Position numbers and translations under genes: made by a program
Part shown: piece after piece, positions 45,101-56,084 of the stretch
How positions within the stretch are numbered: position 1 is the stretch's first letter
Layout: every line of letters starts with the position of its first letter
Assembly: GCA_005406025.1 (NCBI GenBank)
Contig: BGZK01000905.1
Span: forward strand, 186,001-250,000
Reading direction: 5' to 3'
DNA from: Eumeta japonica
Taxonomy: Eukaryota > Arthropoda > Insecta > Lepidoptera > Psychidae
DNA: 64,000 nt
The notes under the pieces: model-generated
Seen by the model: only the letters and a program-made list of their open reading frames with translations
Databases searched by the model: none
Told to the model about the DNA's origin: nothing

Positions 45101-48100
45101 CATTTTAGTGACTGTATAATTAACATACGTACTAAGATAATACATACATATATAAGCTTAAGTCAATTTTGCGGATGGTAGCCAAAGATCATCAGTTGAT
45201 ACTATCATTATGGTTTTTTTTGTTTAATGAAACCCGTCAATCCTTTTATATGAGTTGGTTTGTTACTCTCTAAAACTGAATTAGTAGAATTTTTACTAAT
45301 TGAAGTAGTAATAGTAGAAACTACATCAAAATTAGTAATTTTTAGTTGAATCTACTACAGATTTACTAAGTTTGTAGGCGTTACTTTTCAATTAGTAATT
45401 TTTCACTAATTGAAAAAGTAATATGGCCCAACTTCACTACTGAATTAGTAGTTCTGAATTAGTAGTCACTTGACAATTAGTAAAATAATCACTTTTATAA
45501 TAGTAGAATTATACTTTTTTAATTAGTAGAAAATTTACAATTTTAATTTGTAATCATTTCTACTAATTGAAAGAGTGGATAACCACTTATTGCTGGTCTT
45601 ATACTTTGGACATCTTAAAATAGTAGCTATTGACTATTAATTAGTGGTTTTCCACTAATTCAGTTTTAGAGAGTACGAATGTCTATAGTGAGTCGATGTT
45701 AAATATAACATCTACTTGATTTATATAATACATCCTATAAACACTAATTCAAGAAACTTCAAACTGCTACTTTGCGAAAACATTTCAAAACGAAAATTTT
45801 TAACACAGTTTTTAATAAGATCGCTCACCAGTATAAGGCAGGAACCTCTCAAATTTAAGCAGAGCGATGTCATTCGGCTGGACCACGGACTGAAGAGCGT
45901 CGATGTACAGCGGGTGGTTGAACCAGGTCGTGGTCTCGAAGATGTACTCCGGGCGGGTCAGGTGTACCAGGCCGGCGCGGATGACGATCGTGGGACGACT
46001 GTTGAGTAATTCATAAGGCAATTCATCAGTCGACATCATCAATTATTCTTTTCCATTTATCCTTTACACGAATCATAAAAGCTCAGAAGCTTACAAGCTC
46101 AGGATTTCACGCATAGCTACAGTATATGACATTGCTGATATTTTCGTTATGGATAAGTGGTGGTCTCTTTGTCTAAATAATAATTTGAAACACTTTGAAT
46201 TATAATTTTATTTTTCAGATTTTTATCGTCTCCGAACACAATATTTCATAAGTTATTTTCATGAGATTGGATATTCAAATAATGCAAAATAAATAATTAT
46301 TTTTTTTATAGGGCTATTTCGATTTAAACTATAAAGGTTAGCAAGATATTAATGTTCTAAATAACAGATAAGAGATTAAATCGATATTATTGTCTATCAC
46401 AGGTAGGGCAACACCAAATAAAGTACGAAAGAAATAACGAAAAAAAATTAATAATTTAGTTGCGTTTCTGTCGAGAAATATGTATAGTATTTTCATTTTC
46501 TTAATTTACCTAACTTACTTTTAATACTCATTTCCTTGCTATACAATAATTATAAATATTCATAGTCTATTTAAATGGTACCAACAGCGCAGTGCAGTGG
46601 GCGGCGGTCAGACCCCACTCGTTGTGGATTATGGAAGCACCGCACGAGGACACGGTGCCGATGGTGTTGACCATACGGATGGACAGCTGATGCGGGATTT
46701 GACCCTCCTCAGCCTCCCATCCCGACACTATACGCTGAGGCGAACGTGACACATCTGAAAAAAGATTGACGTCAATAAGGGTCTCTGTCTTACATACGAC
46801 ACGGAGTGCGAATCGCTATAGGTCACACTAGCTTCACATGCTGAGGTAGTGATTTACATTTAAATGCTTCATTAGTGCCAAGTCTTATTCATTTAATTAT
46901 TATGGATTTATTTGTAATGTTGCTGAAAATAACCATTTTCTGATACATTTCATTTAGAAAAACTTACTGAAAGTTATGTGAGCATCCGTATGATTTTCAC
47001 GTGGATTGATAACGCTCTGATATATGAACATATCATGATCGTTATGAACACAAAAATAGGCAGTGTCCTCCGCATGGTCAGAGCCACATTTCATTTTAAT
47101 GTAAATTTAATAAGACCCATGTGATAAAGTCTATCCTCCACTCACTAACTGCCAACATTCAAAACCTTAAAAAAATGTAGATGTTCCAATACAACTGTCG
47201 TTGTATCATCAGTTATGCTGGAAACTGTTTATGTATTTGGATCAAAGCCAGCTTTAAGCCCCAACGACCAAAATAGAAATAAAAATCTGTTTAATTATAT
47301 GCCAAAGTTAAAGTAGAAAAAATGAATTATCAGTTTGCCGTTTTCAGCTAACACACGCCCAACTATAAATGCATCAATAGGCAGATTTTGAAGATCATGT
47401 GACATGACGGATCATCTCAACACGAATATATCTCAGAGACGTTCAAAGAAAATGAAGGCTCCAAAGTGTTTGCCCAGAATATGTTTATTGGGTAAAGCCA
47501 GATGATAAAGTTTAATACCGATAAGGGAAGAATATTTTATGAAATCCAAACCTTTTAGAGGAGCTCGAGAACTACTATCGATGGTTATTAAATCGACACA
47601 AAAACCTGTTAACGGTACAACTTGAACGGCTCGATCGAAACTGATCCCGCACTACACGGAGAACATCTTGGATGTCAGCTTGTACGAAAATAGGACAGTC
47701 ACAAATAGCCAAAAAATAATAAGACATCGCACGATGAAGTAGTTACGGTTGAACTTCTAAGAATGTGTATAAAACCGGTACTTATAGTCTACCGGAAGTA
47801 ATTAAATCCAGTCAGAAGACACCTGTAGCGTGGAGTATTTTGCTATTGTGTTCATCAAGAAGGAATATAAATTTCATTGCAATATTGTAGATTATTATTT
47901 ACGCTCTGGTGTTACGTATATGATCGCGGGTGCATGCTTTTAAATTCCTCCCACTTGGTGTGCAGACCAGCAGCCCTTTTTCAATATCTCTTACCATTTT
48001 CGCTTAGATGCTTTTTCGCTATCACCCTTCTTTTTAACATTCAAGAAATAGAGAAACGGGAAGGACTTTTTTAAATGTTTATTTATTTTCTTTATATTTT

Positions 48101-51100
48101 TCTTAATCTACATATTTAATGTTTATGTCTTAAGACATACCTTTTATTTGTTTAATATATCTAGAATGACGCATTCGAGCTCGCGAGTACAGTACAACGC
48201 ACGAAACTTTGCCGCTATAAATTGGCTGCAAATAATACACTGCGCAGGTATTACGCTCCCCAACCCTTCCTTCTTCTCCGCCGCGTTCTTACTGTCCAAT
48301 TCAGAAACGTTGTCTTAAAACCAGTACTAAGGTGGTTCTAACTAAACCAATACTAAGGCCGGATTAACTAACCTACGTCAATTCAATTCAGAGTCGTCCT
48401 TAAGCGCGGTATTTGTAAGCACCGGTATTAGATATTTTAAATGGCAACACATGATGATGCTAACTATTTGCGAATACATGCTATATTATACGCATAACAA
48501 AAATCAACTGCCTATTGTAATTAATCGCTTTAACAAGGGCTTATTTTGACAGCGGTCGATCTAATATGGCATTATTGGCATACGAGGTTTTAATTTCGAC
48601 TTTAATTATTGATCTACTTTACCTTTTGTAATTTGGAATAGCGTTAATTTTCGGCAAACCTAATGAGACAAAAAGAAAAAAGGAAGGAACTGGAGTGAAC
48701 AAGTTAATGTTTTTCTACTGAATTTAATTCAATCCAAAATTAAAATTATTGAAGATAATATACAAACAGACATCAATAATCACAAAAGAAGTACAAAGTG
48801 AAAATTTCGAACGGATCGATCTTTTTGCGATAAATCTTCGATTGTTTAATTGCTATTTTATAAATTCCTTTATATTCTATTATATCATTAATATCATCAC
48901 ACTCATTTATTTCCATAACTACAAATATGAAATGATTTCGCGCATACAGCTGTTTTTAACCTGTTACACAAATCCCGTACTAACTCACTTGAACCTGGTT
49001 CGAGGTGGTTTAATAAAACAATGGTCGCTAGTCCCACCCAAGTACCGGTGTTAACGTTAGTACGCGTTTTTGAATAGAGTTTTCGTTAGTCTATGGTCAG
49101 CCGTCGGACTAAAATTGGTATTAAAGTTAAACCGTCGTCTCTGAATTAGACAGTCTTTACACCATTACGACACTTTGATGACGAACTACACAGCGGCAAA
49201 GTTTCGTGCGTTGTACTGTGACCTAAACATCTAGACATTATCTTGCAGTATATGGAGAGTAGGGTTGTCACAAGCAAAAATAATTTATAATCAAAATGTA
49301 ATAACACAAAGTATCTATTCCTGATAAGTAATATAATATCTAGTCATTCTTTACCACTTTATAAATGAGTGACTCACTTTATTTTTTACTCTTTTCAAGT
49401 TTTTTATTTTCAAATATAACATATATTGTTAAATAATGCGGAGAAATTCTGAAAAAAAAATTTAACTTAATGTAAATTAAACCATTCAATTTGTAGAATT
49501 AAACCATGGGCCCCAATTGTTATTACTGCATTAATGACAAGATTTGTTAAAAGCCTCCGACTCACACTAGGCCAGCGTTGATGACTAAGGTCTAATTTCT
49601 TCAATGATAAATAAAAAGACTGTCGGAGAATATGTCCGTGCAAGGAAATGATACAAAACTTACAGCAAATTTACATAACAAATTAATGCAGTCGTATGTA
49701 TTATTGCAACAAATTATTGCAGTTGTATCGACATTTTAAATATTACAACGTTATGTCAGTACACTTGTAAAATATTCAGAAGCCAAACCGTTAGCAAAAG
49801 AATTGTGTCGTAAACAACGAAACAAAATTAACAGAACTCCATATAAAGGTTTTTTCGAAGATGGAACGTGGTAATGAAAAAATGTTTAAATAAACAACAA
49901 TAAAATTTAAAAATGACATATTAAAAATTAAAATAAAGGTGAATTCGACAATTATTTTCTCTGAAATTAAATGGTTTATGGGAATTATTTCCTCGAATTA
50001 GATACTGGAACAGGCGAGAATCGAACATTTAATCGGCGGAAGGCGCGACAGACGGATTAATGAGTAATTAATTACTTTAATCTTTTTAATAACAGTTAAT
50101 GGAGATAATCGTAGATATTCATAAGCATTAATCTCGTTATCTGGGGTAATTTTTTTACAACTTGACTAAAAATAATAATGACGTCACGATTAATTATGAA
50201 TGGACATCCCTATCTATCACTTATCTATGCTTATCATAAAATGGGAATTACCACTAACTAAAACTATAGATAATAGAAAAAAAAGTTGACAGTTGAACGG
50301 GTCTATGTTTTCACATGTCCGTGACGTTGACTATCAAAGCTAAATACAAAAAAAAAGACTAATACTAATATCAGTCGTTTAAGACTGCGCTTAATGGCAA
50401 GTTCTCAAACTATCGCAAATTAAATCGTCTACAGCAGGGCTTCCCAAACTGTGCGTCGCGACATTGTCCCAGGTGCGTCGCATGTCGATGCGACCGAATC
50501 GAGTGAGTCACAGGATATCTTAGTGCACGCCGTGCGCATTCTGACAAACATCCCTAGGCTAGTACTAAAATTAGTAAATATTTTTGAGGGCTGAGTTGAG
50601 AGGCGTCGTAAACAAATAGCAAAGTCCCAAGGGCGTCACAGTAAAAATAAGTTTGGGAAACCCTGGTCTACGGTTAACAAGTCACCGTCTACGGTAGCGT
50701 TCTAAACATCCGTCATACCTGCGATCAAAGAGGAATTCACATAACGCATTGTAATTACCTGTATTAGTATTTTTAAAGAAGCATTTGCGTTCTTCTTTTC
50801 AATTACAGAAACAAGTATTAGAGGATTTATGAAAATTCAACTTTAAAGAGTAGAGTATAGTTAATCTTTAAATTAAAATAATAAAAATGGTTATTATTAG
50901 AAAAAAATACGTGAATCAGTGTTTTATATGTGTTTAATATATTTTGTAATGTTGTTCATAACTTTTTTTATGCCTATTGGAGGGACAAACAAGCATGCGA
51001 GTTATTAGAGAATAGGCGATCACAGCCGCCCATGGACACTCGCAATCCCAGAGGAGTGCATTGTTGGCCTTTTAGGACTAAATAAAATATGATATCAATA

Positions 51101-53473
51101 TGAATAGAATACAAGGTTCCCGTTACTCGACGACCCGAACTTTTAGAAAAGAATGCGATATCGAATGGAAGGGGAGTAGGCCGCCGGAATTCTCACTTAC
51201 TGGACGAAATGCAACAGCGAAGTGTGCTATATCACGTGAGTATTATCTAAGAGTGTGGTATATCATTAGTTCAGCCTGTACATTTTTGTGCCGCAACCGA
51301 GTCGGCCACAGTATGGCTTTACCACATTGTTTTTCACATATTTTTTTAGGACGACCCTTCCATCATACACATTAGCTCTATGGATTTTTCTTTTTTTATT
51401 CTATTCACTACATCTTCGTTCTCTAACATCATATACACATGTGAGATCTTTTTTCGATATGCAAGAAAAGTGGAATATTAACATTAACCATCTACATAGA
51501 GTGATAAATTCATTAGACAGATAAGTGATTTTTAACAATTTAACTTAATCTCGGATTTACTGTTACACAAATTCGAAATCGTTATTAAGCAAATATAAAA
51601 AGTTTCCTAATAGCACAAATGTTTGTATACATTACCAGCTAGACTTTTTCAAAGGTTTCTTTATTTCTTAATAGATGTATATTTGATTGTGATTGTTTAT
51701 AATTATGTTTCAAAAGAACTAACTGCAGGTTCTATGCTTGTTCTTGAAGGAGAACTGCTTTACCAACGAGTAATAAAATGGTAAATTGATAATTTTTTGA
51801 AATCATATTTATATTTTTATCATTATTTAATCAATTTATTGAAAAGAAATTGAAATTTGAATTCGGATGAGGACAGATATCGAGAGCGAAACCGGCATTG
51901 GAACCGAAACGGGATCGCATGATTGATAGCAATCTAAAACTTGAACGTGATTTAGAAAGAGACTGCAATCAGAACATACATACAATAAAAACCGAAGTTG
52001 AAATTAAAAACAAAACAGTGATTGTAACGACAGAGGGGGCCCATTGGTACAAATTGGAAGTTTCGCATGTTGTTAAAGCATTCGACAGAAAGCGTTCAAG
52101 TTTTATCGCAATGTTTTAGATGTTCTGTCAATGCTAAAGCACCAATAGTCTGTAACAATCTCATAGAAGACACTCCGTTTTATATGAAATCGTCACAGAC
52201 AGTCGCCGCAAAGTAAACTTCGTCAAACAAACACTCATGCTATATCAGTATTTGAGCGTATAACTCCTGCGTCGCAGATGGTCGTACTGACCGCTTCTGT
52301 CACTGCTTGTACCTACATATTATTAGGTGTACATAAGCCACTAATATTTTAAAAGTGTAATGTTGTTTGTTTGCGGGTTCATTTGATTGTTCGTTTCACT
52401 TTCACGCGACATCTATTGGAATACTTTAAATTGCTTTATTACAGTCAAAAGCGATACTTTGTATTTTTCATTTTCTAGCAATTGAATTAATCGATCGATG
52501 TATAATTTTATACACAGCACAGTTGTAACATTATGTGTATCATAAATTATGTATATAAATTTTATTCTTTTATAATTTTTTTTTTATGATATAAATGTTT
52601 ACAAATTGGACAATTTAAATTATGAACACATTGTCTGCATGCAACTTGCACCAAAACGTAGGTCATATATCACAGGAAAATTAGCTATTTATTTGCTTGT
52701 ACCTTTGTCGCCAAAAAAATACTAAATTAACTTATCATATTTTGCACACCGATTAGCCGTACCGTGTACCATATACCGTCAAAATATAGGTTATACGTGA
52801 CCCCGAGGGATTTTTCGTTCTTTATTTGTTTTTTTCACGACTTTACTGAAGTCATCATCCAGATCAGATTAGAATTGATTATCGGAAGTGATGTCTAAAC
52901 CGAAACTGGGGCTCGTTTCGCAATCTGGATTTTAAACGATTTTAAAATGCGTTATGATTAGGGGCCTCATTTGAATAATCATTGCAGTTTGTCGTACCCC
53001 GATAGCACTGAAGATAAAGCATTATAATGAAAAAATCATTATTATGCCACTTCAGGATTTTTACATAATCCAAAGTTTACACAACTTTACAGCTTACTTA
53101 GTACGATATAAGCAGAAACTTTATATCTTTCAGCGCAACTCTCTTGAGAATATAATCTTTTTAGATTGGTTTTTACTTTTTTTGTTTGAATTATCAAGCA
53201 TTTAGTCTTTTGCTATAATAGAACTATATTATTGAATTATATAATATTTTCAAAGCATACTTCAAAGAAAAATATATTCCTCACCTGCGACGTCGTCCAG
53301 AAACACTGGTTGCGGTGAAGCATCAACCTGCAAACCATTTATGTTAATTTTACTTCAAAATTAAAAATCAAGGAAATAAAAGGAAAGAAATAATAAATTA
53401 TAATAAATGAAATAAAAATTACCAGGCTCCCAAGAGTAGCCAAAAGGCACAAAGCTACTACACCCGAAGACAT
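42136..53473 (-). CDS. Protease A: secreted S1A serine protease (elastase/chymotrypsin-like) with mucin-like tail, 8 exons
   Basis: Exons (descending): 53423-53473, 53285-53327, 46586-46754, 45829-45998, 44549-44650, 43488-43633, 43148-43256, 42136-42953. They total 1608 nt, 535 residues plus stop, with matching splice phases 0,1,2,1,1,0,1. Residues 1-20 are a signal peptide (MSSGVVALCLLATLGSL...). The propeptide ends R39; the protease starts IVSGW at 40. The catalytic triad is H84 (TAAHC), D131 (NDIALL) and S230 (CQGDSGGP). Three disulphides are expected: C69-C85, C198-C214, C226-C257. The S1 pocket reads Ser189, then SFVSSSGC with Val216 and Ala226, the pattern of pancreatic elastase, so cleavage after small residues is likely (inference). 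N219-V-S is a possible N-glycosylation site. Residues 284-535 are a Thr/Pro/Ala-rich tail. The exon 3 donor (GTTGGT) is weak but is the only one that keeps the frame. Intron 2 is about 6.5 kb and full of transposons. It is a typical insect secreted, probably gut, protease; the precise role is unknown. Confidence 0.92.
42271..42795 (-). repeat. Coding minisatellite: 25 heptad units (21 bp) in 147-bp higher-order blocks
   Basis: This part of exon 8 of protease A encodes exactly 25 contiguous seven-residue units of the type ETTAAPI, with variants ETTSAPI, ETTSVPI, GTPTAPI and ETTAAPA. The ordered set of seven units recurs with a 147-bp (49-residue) period: the GTPTAPI landmark starts 147 bp apart three times (plus-strand TGTAGGTGTT at 42,301, 42,448 and 42,595). 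High Thr with Pro spacing predicts dense O-glycosylation and an extended stalk. The near-identity of blocks implies recent expansion. The plus strand is also open for 192 codons because of the 21-bp period; that is not a gene. Confidence 0.95.
43634..44548 (-). other. Intron 5 of protease A
   Basis: AT-rich intron between exons 5 and 6 with GT donor (44,548) and AG acceptor (43,634). No inserted element recognised. Confidence 0.6.
45264..45675. mobile_element. MITE with TA target duplication, built from repeated ATTAGTA motif
   Basis: Element 45,266-45,673 is flanked by TA on both sides. Its ends are perfect inverted repeats: TACTCTCTAAAACTGAATTA from 45,264 and its complement ending at 45,675 (22 bp), continuing imperfectly for 20 or more bp. 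The interior contains the motif AATTAGTA or its complement TACTAATT (allowing AGTG/CACT) about twelve times in alternating orientations. It lies in intron 4 of protease A (44,651-45,828). TA duplication suggests Tc1/mariner-type mobilisation. Noncoding. Confidence 0.88.
46755..48185 (-). other. Intron 2 of protease A, exon-3-proximal part
   Basis: Begins at the acceptor TTTTTTCAG just above 46,754. Mixed AT-rich sequence with no recognised element or exon; the plus-strand frame 47,877-48,074 is unassigned. Confidence 0.45.
48189..49219. mobile_element. Nonautonomous DNA transposon of about 1.03 kb with perfect 28-bp TIRs
   Basis: The left end 48,189-48,216 starts ACAGTACAACGCACGAAAC and the right end 49,192-49,219 is its exact complement. 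Imperfect inverted similarity extends further inward (ACTGTCCAATTCAGAAACG near 48,292 against an inverted TCTCTGAATTAGACAGT near 49,138). No transposase frame is present; the 101-residue plus frame at 48,749-49,054 is AT-rich by-product. Flanking target duplications are not evident. Two miniature relatives lie at 57,781-57,943 and 58,052-58,125. It sits in intron 2 of protease A. Confidence 0.85.
49225..49550. other. Intron 2 of protease A, AT-rich, nothing recognised
   Basis: No element boundary identified. Confidence 0.35.
49555..49640 (+). mobile_element. SINE tail fragment
   Basis: CACACTAGGCCAGCGTTGAT followed by GACTAAGGTCTAATTTCTTC matches the tail of the lepidopteran SINE class ('GCACTGGGCCAGCGTGGTGACTAAGGCC...'). 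Inside intron 2 of protease A. Confidence 0.5.
49645..50425. other. Intron 2 of protease A, nothing recognised
   Basis: AT-rich; contains one TGACGTCA near 50,180. Confidence 0.35.
50427..50673. mobile_element. hAT-type MITE with 8-bp target duplication
   Basis: The element 50,435-50,665 (231 bp) starts CAGGGCTTCCCAAACT and ends AGTTTGGGAAACCCTG, one mismatch in 16 bp. This is a classic hAT terminus. It is flanked by GTCTACAG (50,427-50,434) and GTCTACGG (50,666-50,673), an 8-bp duplication with one change, the size expected of hAT transposases. Noncoding interior with palindromic GCGTCGCGAC. In intron 2 of protease A. Confidence 0.92.
50995..51310 (+). repeat. Dispersed repeat family R2, copy 2
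   Basis: GGCGATCACAGCCGCCCATG then GACACTCGCAATCCCAGAGG opens the repeat. TTCTCACTTACTGGACGAAA and GTGTGGTATATCATTAGTTC follow, then TTTTTGTGCCGCAACCGAGT. Same order as 10,255-10,530, and its R2 blocks recur at 61,395. In intron 2 of protease A. Confidence 0.6.
51850..52030 (+). repeat. Degenerate purine-rich hexanucleotide array, copy 4
   Basis: GAGAGCGAAACCGGCATTGG then AACCGAAACGGGATCG and later AACCGAAGTTGAAATTAAAA show the same loose hexamer pattern as the other arrays, again purine-rich on the plus strand. In intron 2 of protease A. Confidence 0.5.
52035..53284. other. Intron 2 of protease A, donor-proximal part
   Basis: AT-rich intron sequence up to the donor (GTGAGG) next to exon 2. 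No element or exon recognised. Confidence 0.4.
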
Positions 53474-53494
53474 CTCTAAGTATGACGCCAAACC

Positions 53495-53600
53495 GCTAAC
53501 TGACTCCCTCCTTTTACGTAAACTCTAGTAAGATATCGGCTTTAGATTACGTATCACTAATTAGTGATCGTCATATTATTTACTAATGATTAGGTGCTGT
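53495..53600 (-). promoter_or_regulatory. Putative core promoter and proximal sites of protease A
   Basis: A minus-strand TCAGT, the arthropod initiator pentamer, lies at 53,499-53,503, about 26-30 nt upstream of the ATG. A weak TATA-like GATATC lies at 53,532-53,537, about 30 bp further up. Beyond it sits a perfect 16-bp palindrome ATCACTAATTAGTGAT (53,553-53,568) and a second TAAT dyad CTAATGATTAG (53,583-53,593), as expected for homeodomain-type dimer sites. This placement is seen in the sequence; promoter activity is inference. Confidence 0.45.
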
Positions 53601-53694
53601 TCTAGATCTTTAATTGTCAGTTGATTTACTGCCTAATCGCGAGTTCGCTAACATGTCTCCTTTGTTTATAAATAAATATAAAACCATTTTATTG

Positions 53695-53800
53695 AAACAC
53701 TAGCTGTCCCGCCCTCTTCGCTGGGTAATTTTTATTTATAAATAAAATGGCGAAGGATTTACGGAATTCGAAAAATGAGTAGCCTAGAACCATCTACAAA
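53695..53800 (-). repeat. RTE-type LINE tail (minus orientation)
   Basis: CACTAGCTGTCCCGCCCTCT then TCGCTGGGTAATTTTTATTT is the reverse complement of the typical RTE end. It lies about 230 bp upstream of protease A's start codon. Confidence 0.55.
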
Positions 53801-53804
53801 TCAT

Positions 53805-54755
53805 TCCGCATCGTGTGGTCCCAGTCCCATGTCTATAAGTTTAGTAGTGTTTACGTGATTGGCGAACAAAGACAACCTATTTTCATTATTTATGTATAGA
53901 TTTAAAGTGCAAAAATGAATTAGACTGGACAAGCTAATGTAATCTATGTCATTGTTAAAAATATCAACTACTATGAGAGAGAAAAAAACGTTTATTATAA
54001 ATACGACAATATTCAAATTCAACGAAGTACGGCTTGAAATAGGAAGATAAAACCGGCTAAGACGGTAGTTCGACTATCGTTTCCGGGGTTCTGTACCGAA
54101 CGAAAATTAACGCTTACAAGTCCACTCAGTTCAAATCGGGATGCCGTATCATTTATCATTAGAACTTTTCGGAACACAGTTCCTCAATGCGGCTTACAGG
54201 AAGTGTTAGTTGGCAGAAAACGTCACGTACCGAAAAAGCCTTAATCACCCTCATTTCGACTCTCGACGATTAATTCTCTCTATACTACTGACAGACGCTG
54301 GTCATCACGCAATGTGACGGAAACCGTGCGCGGTTCGCCGCTAAAATCGTTTTTCGTCATTTTGGTAAAAATATCTTTCTATTATCATACTAAATGCGTT
54401 TGCAATGAATAATAATGTCATTATGATGATTTCTTTGTGATTACTTTCCGATTTTTATTCAGTTCTAGAGATAGAGTTTTTAATTTAAGTCTTCAATAGA
54501 CTCATACACATAATAGTGAAATCTATTACTGTTTAAAAAATTACGTAATTGTGCATCTTGGCGAACTTAACATAGTTTTTAATAAATAAAAAAAATAATG
54601 ACGCTATTTATTCCTTTATTTTATATACAACTTCAACTGAATGGATATTTTTCTTAACATTTTTCAATACTTCATTTTGTATTTCTCCTTTAATCACAGC
54701 TAAAAGTTGTTAATTATTTCGCTGTTCCATCAATTTGATATAATATACTATAAAG
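53805..54755. other. Intergenic sequence, no gene recognised
   Basis: AT-rich, possibly including more LINE-derived sequence from the tail at 53,695. The short minus-strand frame 53,801-54,022 is unassigned. Confidence 0.35.
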
Positions 54756-54757
54756 TG

Positions 54758-54802
54758 AAAGGAACTTCGTCCCGACCGGATGTCCCGCGTCACCTCTAGT
54801 TT
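54758..54802 (+). repeat. Possible RTE-type LINE tail fragment
   Basis: GAACTTCGTCCCGACCGGAT followed by GTCCCGCGTCACCTCTAGT loosely resembles LINE-tail sequence; only the ending is suggestive. Confidence 0.25.
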
Positions 54803-54804
54803 TT

Positions 54805-55855
54805 TTTATATAAAATAAATAGGTTTAAAACTATTTTAGCGTCGTTTAGCTTAGTGGTATTTAAAATTGAAAATATTTGACATCAAAAAAAATTATACAC
54901 ATGTAATTCAAAATAAATTTTGTAGAAATTAACAATCAATCTCAATTACTATAATTTTATTTTATATTTACTTTTCGATGATCTCAATCGCGTAAAATCC
55001 AATTCTCGTTATAATCATCTAATAACAGAAAAAATCATTACATAATATTTTTTTAAAGACATATCCAAAGACGTACCACGCAATAGCATTAGAGAAAAAA
55101 AAAAAGAAAGGCCATAGTTCGATTCCGCGCAGTAGACTTTTTGTGAGAATATCGCGATAAAATCACAAGCTCTGTTGTAACTCTCGCCTTTGTCCGGCCC
55201 TGGACTTTTCAAGTTTCCCGGGTCCTGTGAGCTTTCTTCTAATTTACGCTTTCTATAGTTCTGAGCATATTTGCGACTCACATGTGACTCACATGCGACT
55301 CTACTTCTCTTTTATAATTTTCAAATTTTATATAGATTTTATACCGATATTCCGACGCATATTTTTTATTACGTCATTTTGACTCTTTATAATGTTTCCC
55401 GGTGACGCTTGAAACAGCGTTCTAGGTGAACGTGTTTTGAATAGAATTATTAAATATATATCATAACATATAGAAATCATTGTATATCTATCTTATGTCT
55501 ATATAAAAGAGTAAACTGACTGACTTATATATTAACGCACAGCCCAAATTATTAGGTCTAGATACATGAAATTGTCTTGTTCTAACGTAGATGAGCATTA
55601 AGAAAGTCAAATTAAGTCAAATTTATTATTTTAGTTGCTTGAAGAAACATAAAAATAACTACATACGTAGGTTTTTTAAAACTAACCCTGAGAGGGTTAA
55701 TATAATGGGCAAAATGTATCGATAATTAAAACCGCCTAAAGTTATTGAAATCAAAATTCATATTTTAGTTAATCATTACTAATTAAAAAACAATCACATT
55801 CATCGTCTCTTGGATGAGAAAGATCTATAGGCGCAGGGTAAACCGGATTGTTGGC
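54805..55855. other. Intergenic sequence, no gene recognised
   Basis: AT-rich; the 88-residue minus-strand frame at 55,015-55,281 has no recognisable features. Confidence 0.35.
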
Positions 55856-55870
55856 GTGGCAGCGCTTGCT

Positions 55871-56080
55871 GTGGCAACGGGTCGCCACGCTATACTAGGA
55901 TATATATACAGTCTATTTATAGTAGAGTGCACTGTGTGGCGACAGGTCGCCACGCAGTGCAATGGTATATATGTAGTCAAAATGTAGTAATCTGTACGGT
56001 GTGGCGACGGGTCGCCACGCTATACTATATACAGTCACAGGTAGAAGTGTGTAGGATGTGGCGACGCGTCGCCATGCGCA
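55871..56080. repeat. Four-copy minisatellite with palindromic core GTGGCGACNGGTCGCCAC
   Basis: An 18-bp dyad, GTGGCGAC-NG-GTCGCCAC, occurs at 55,871, 55,936, 56,001 and 56,058 (spacing 65, 65 and 57 bp). It is perfect in copies 2 and 3; copies 1 and 4 have one changed base each. Linkers are AT-rich and share 'CTATACTA.GATATATACAGTC'-like pieces. The core is much more GC-rich than its setting. It may be a tandemly amplified protein-binding site or a hairpin-forming satellite seed. It is too few, too regular internally and in the wrong kingdom to be CRISPR. Confidence 0.85.
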
Positions 56081-56084
56081 AGCG

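Noticed and set aside
46580..46581. Alternative exon 3 donor GTACCA in protease A, 4 nt beyond the chosen one
   Set aside because: It would shift the frame into exon 4; only the GTTGGT donor keeps the summed coding length divisible by three and the protein colinear with the protease family.
55871..56080. CRISPR-like regular palindromic repeats
   Set aside because: Eukaryotic context, only four units, the spacers resemble one another, and no cas genes; it is a minisatellite.
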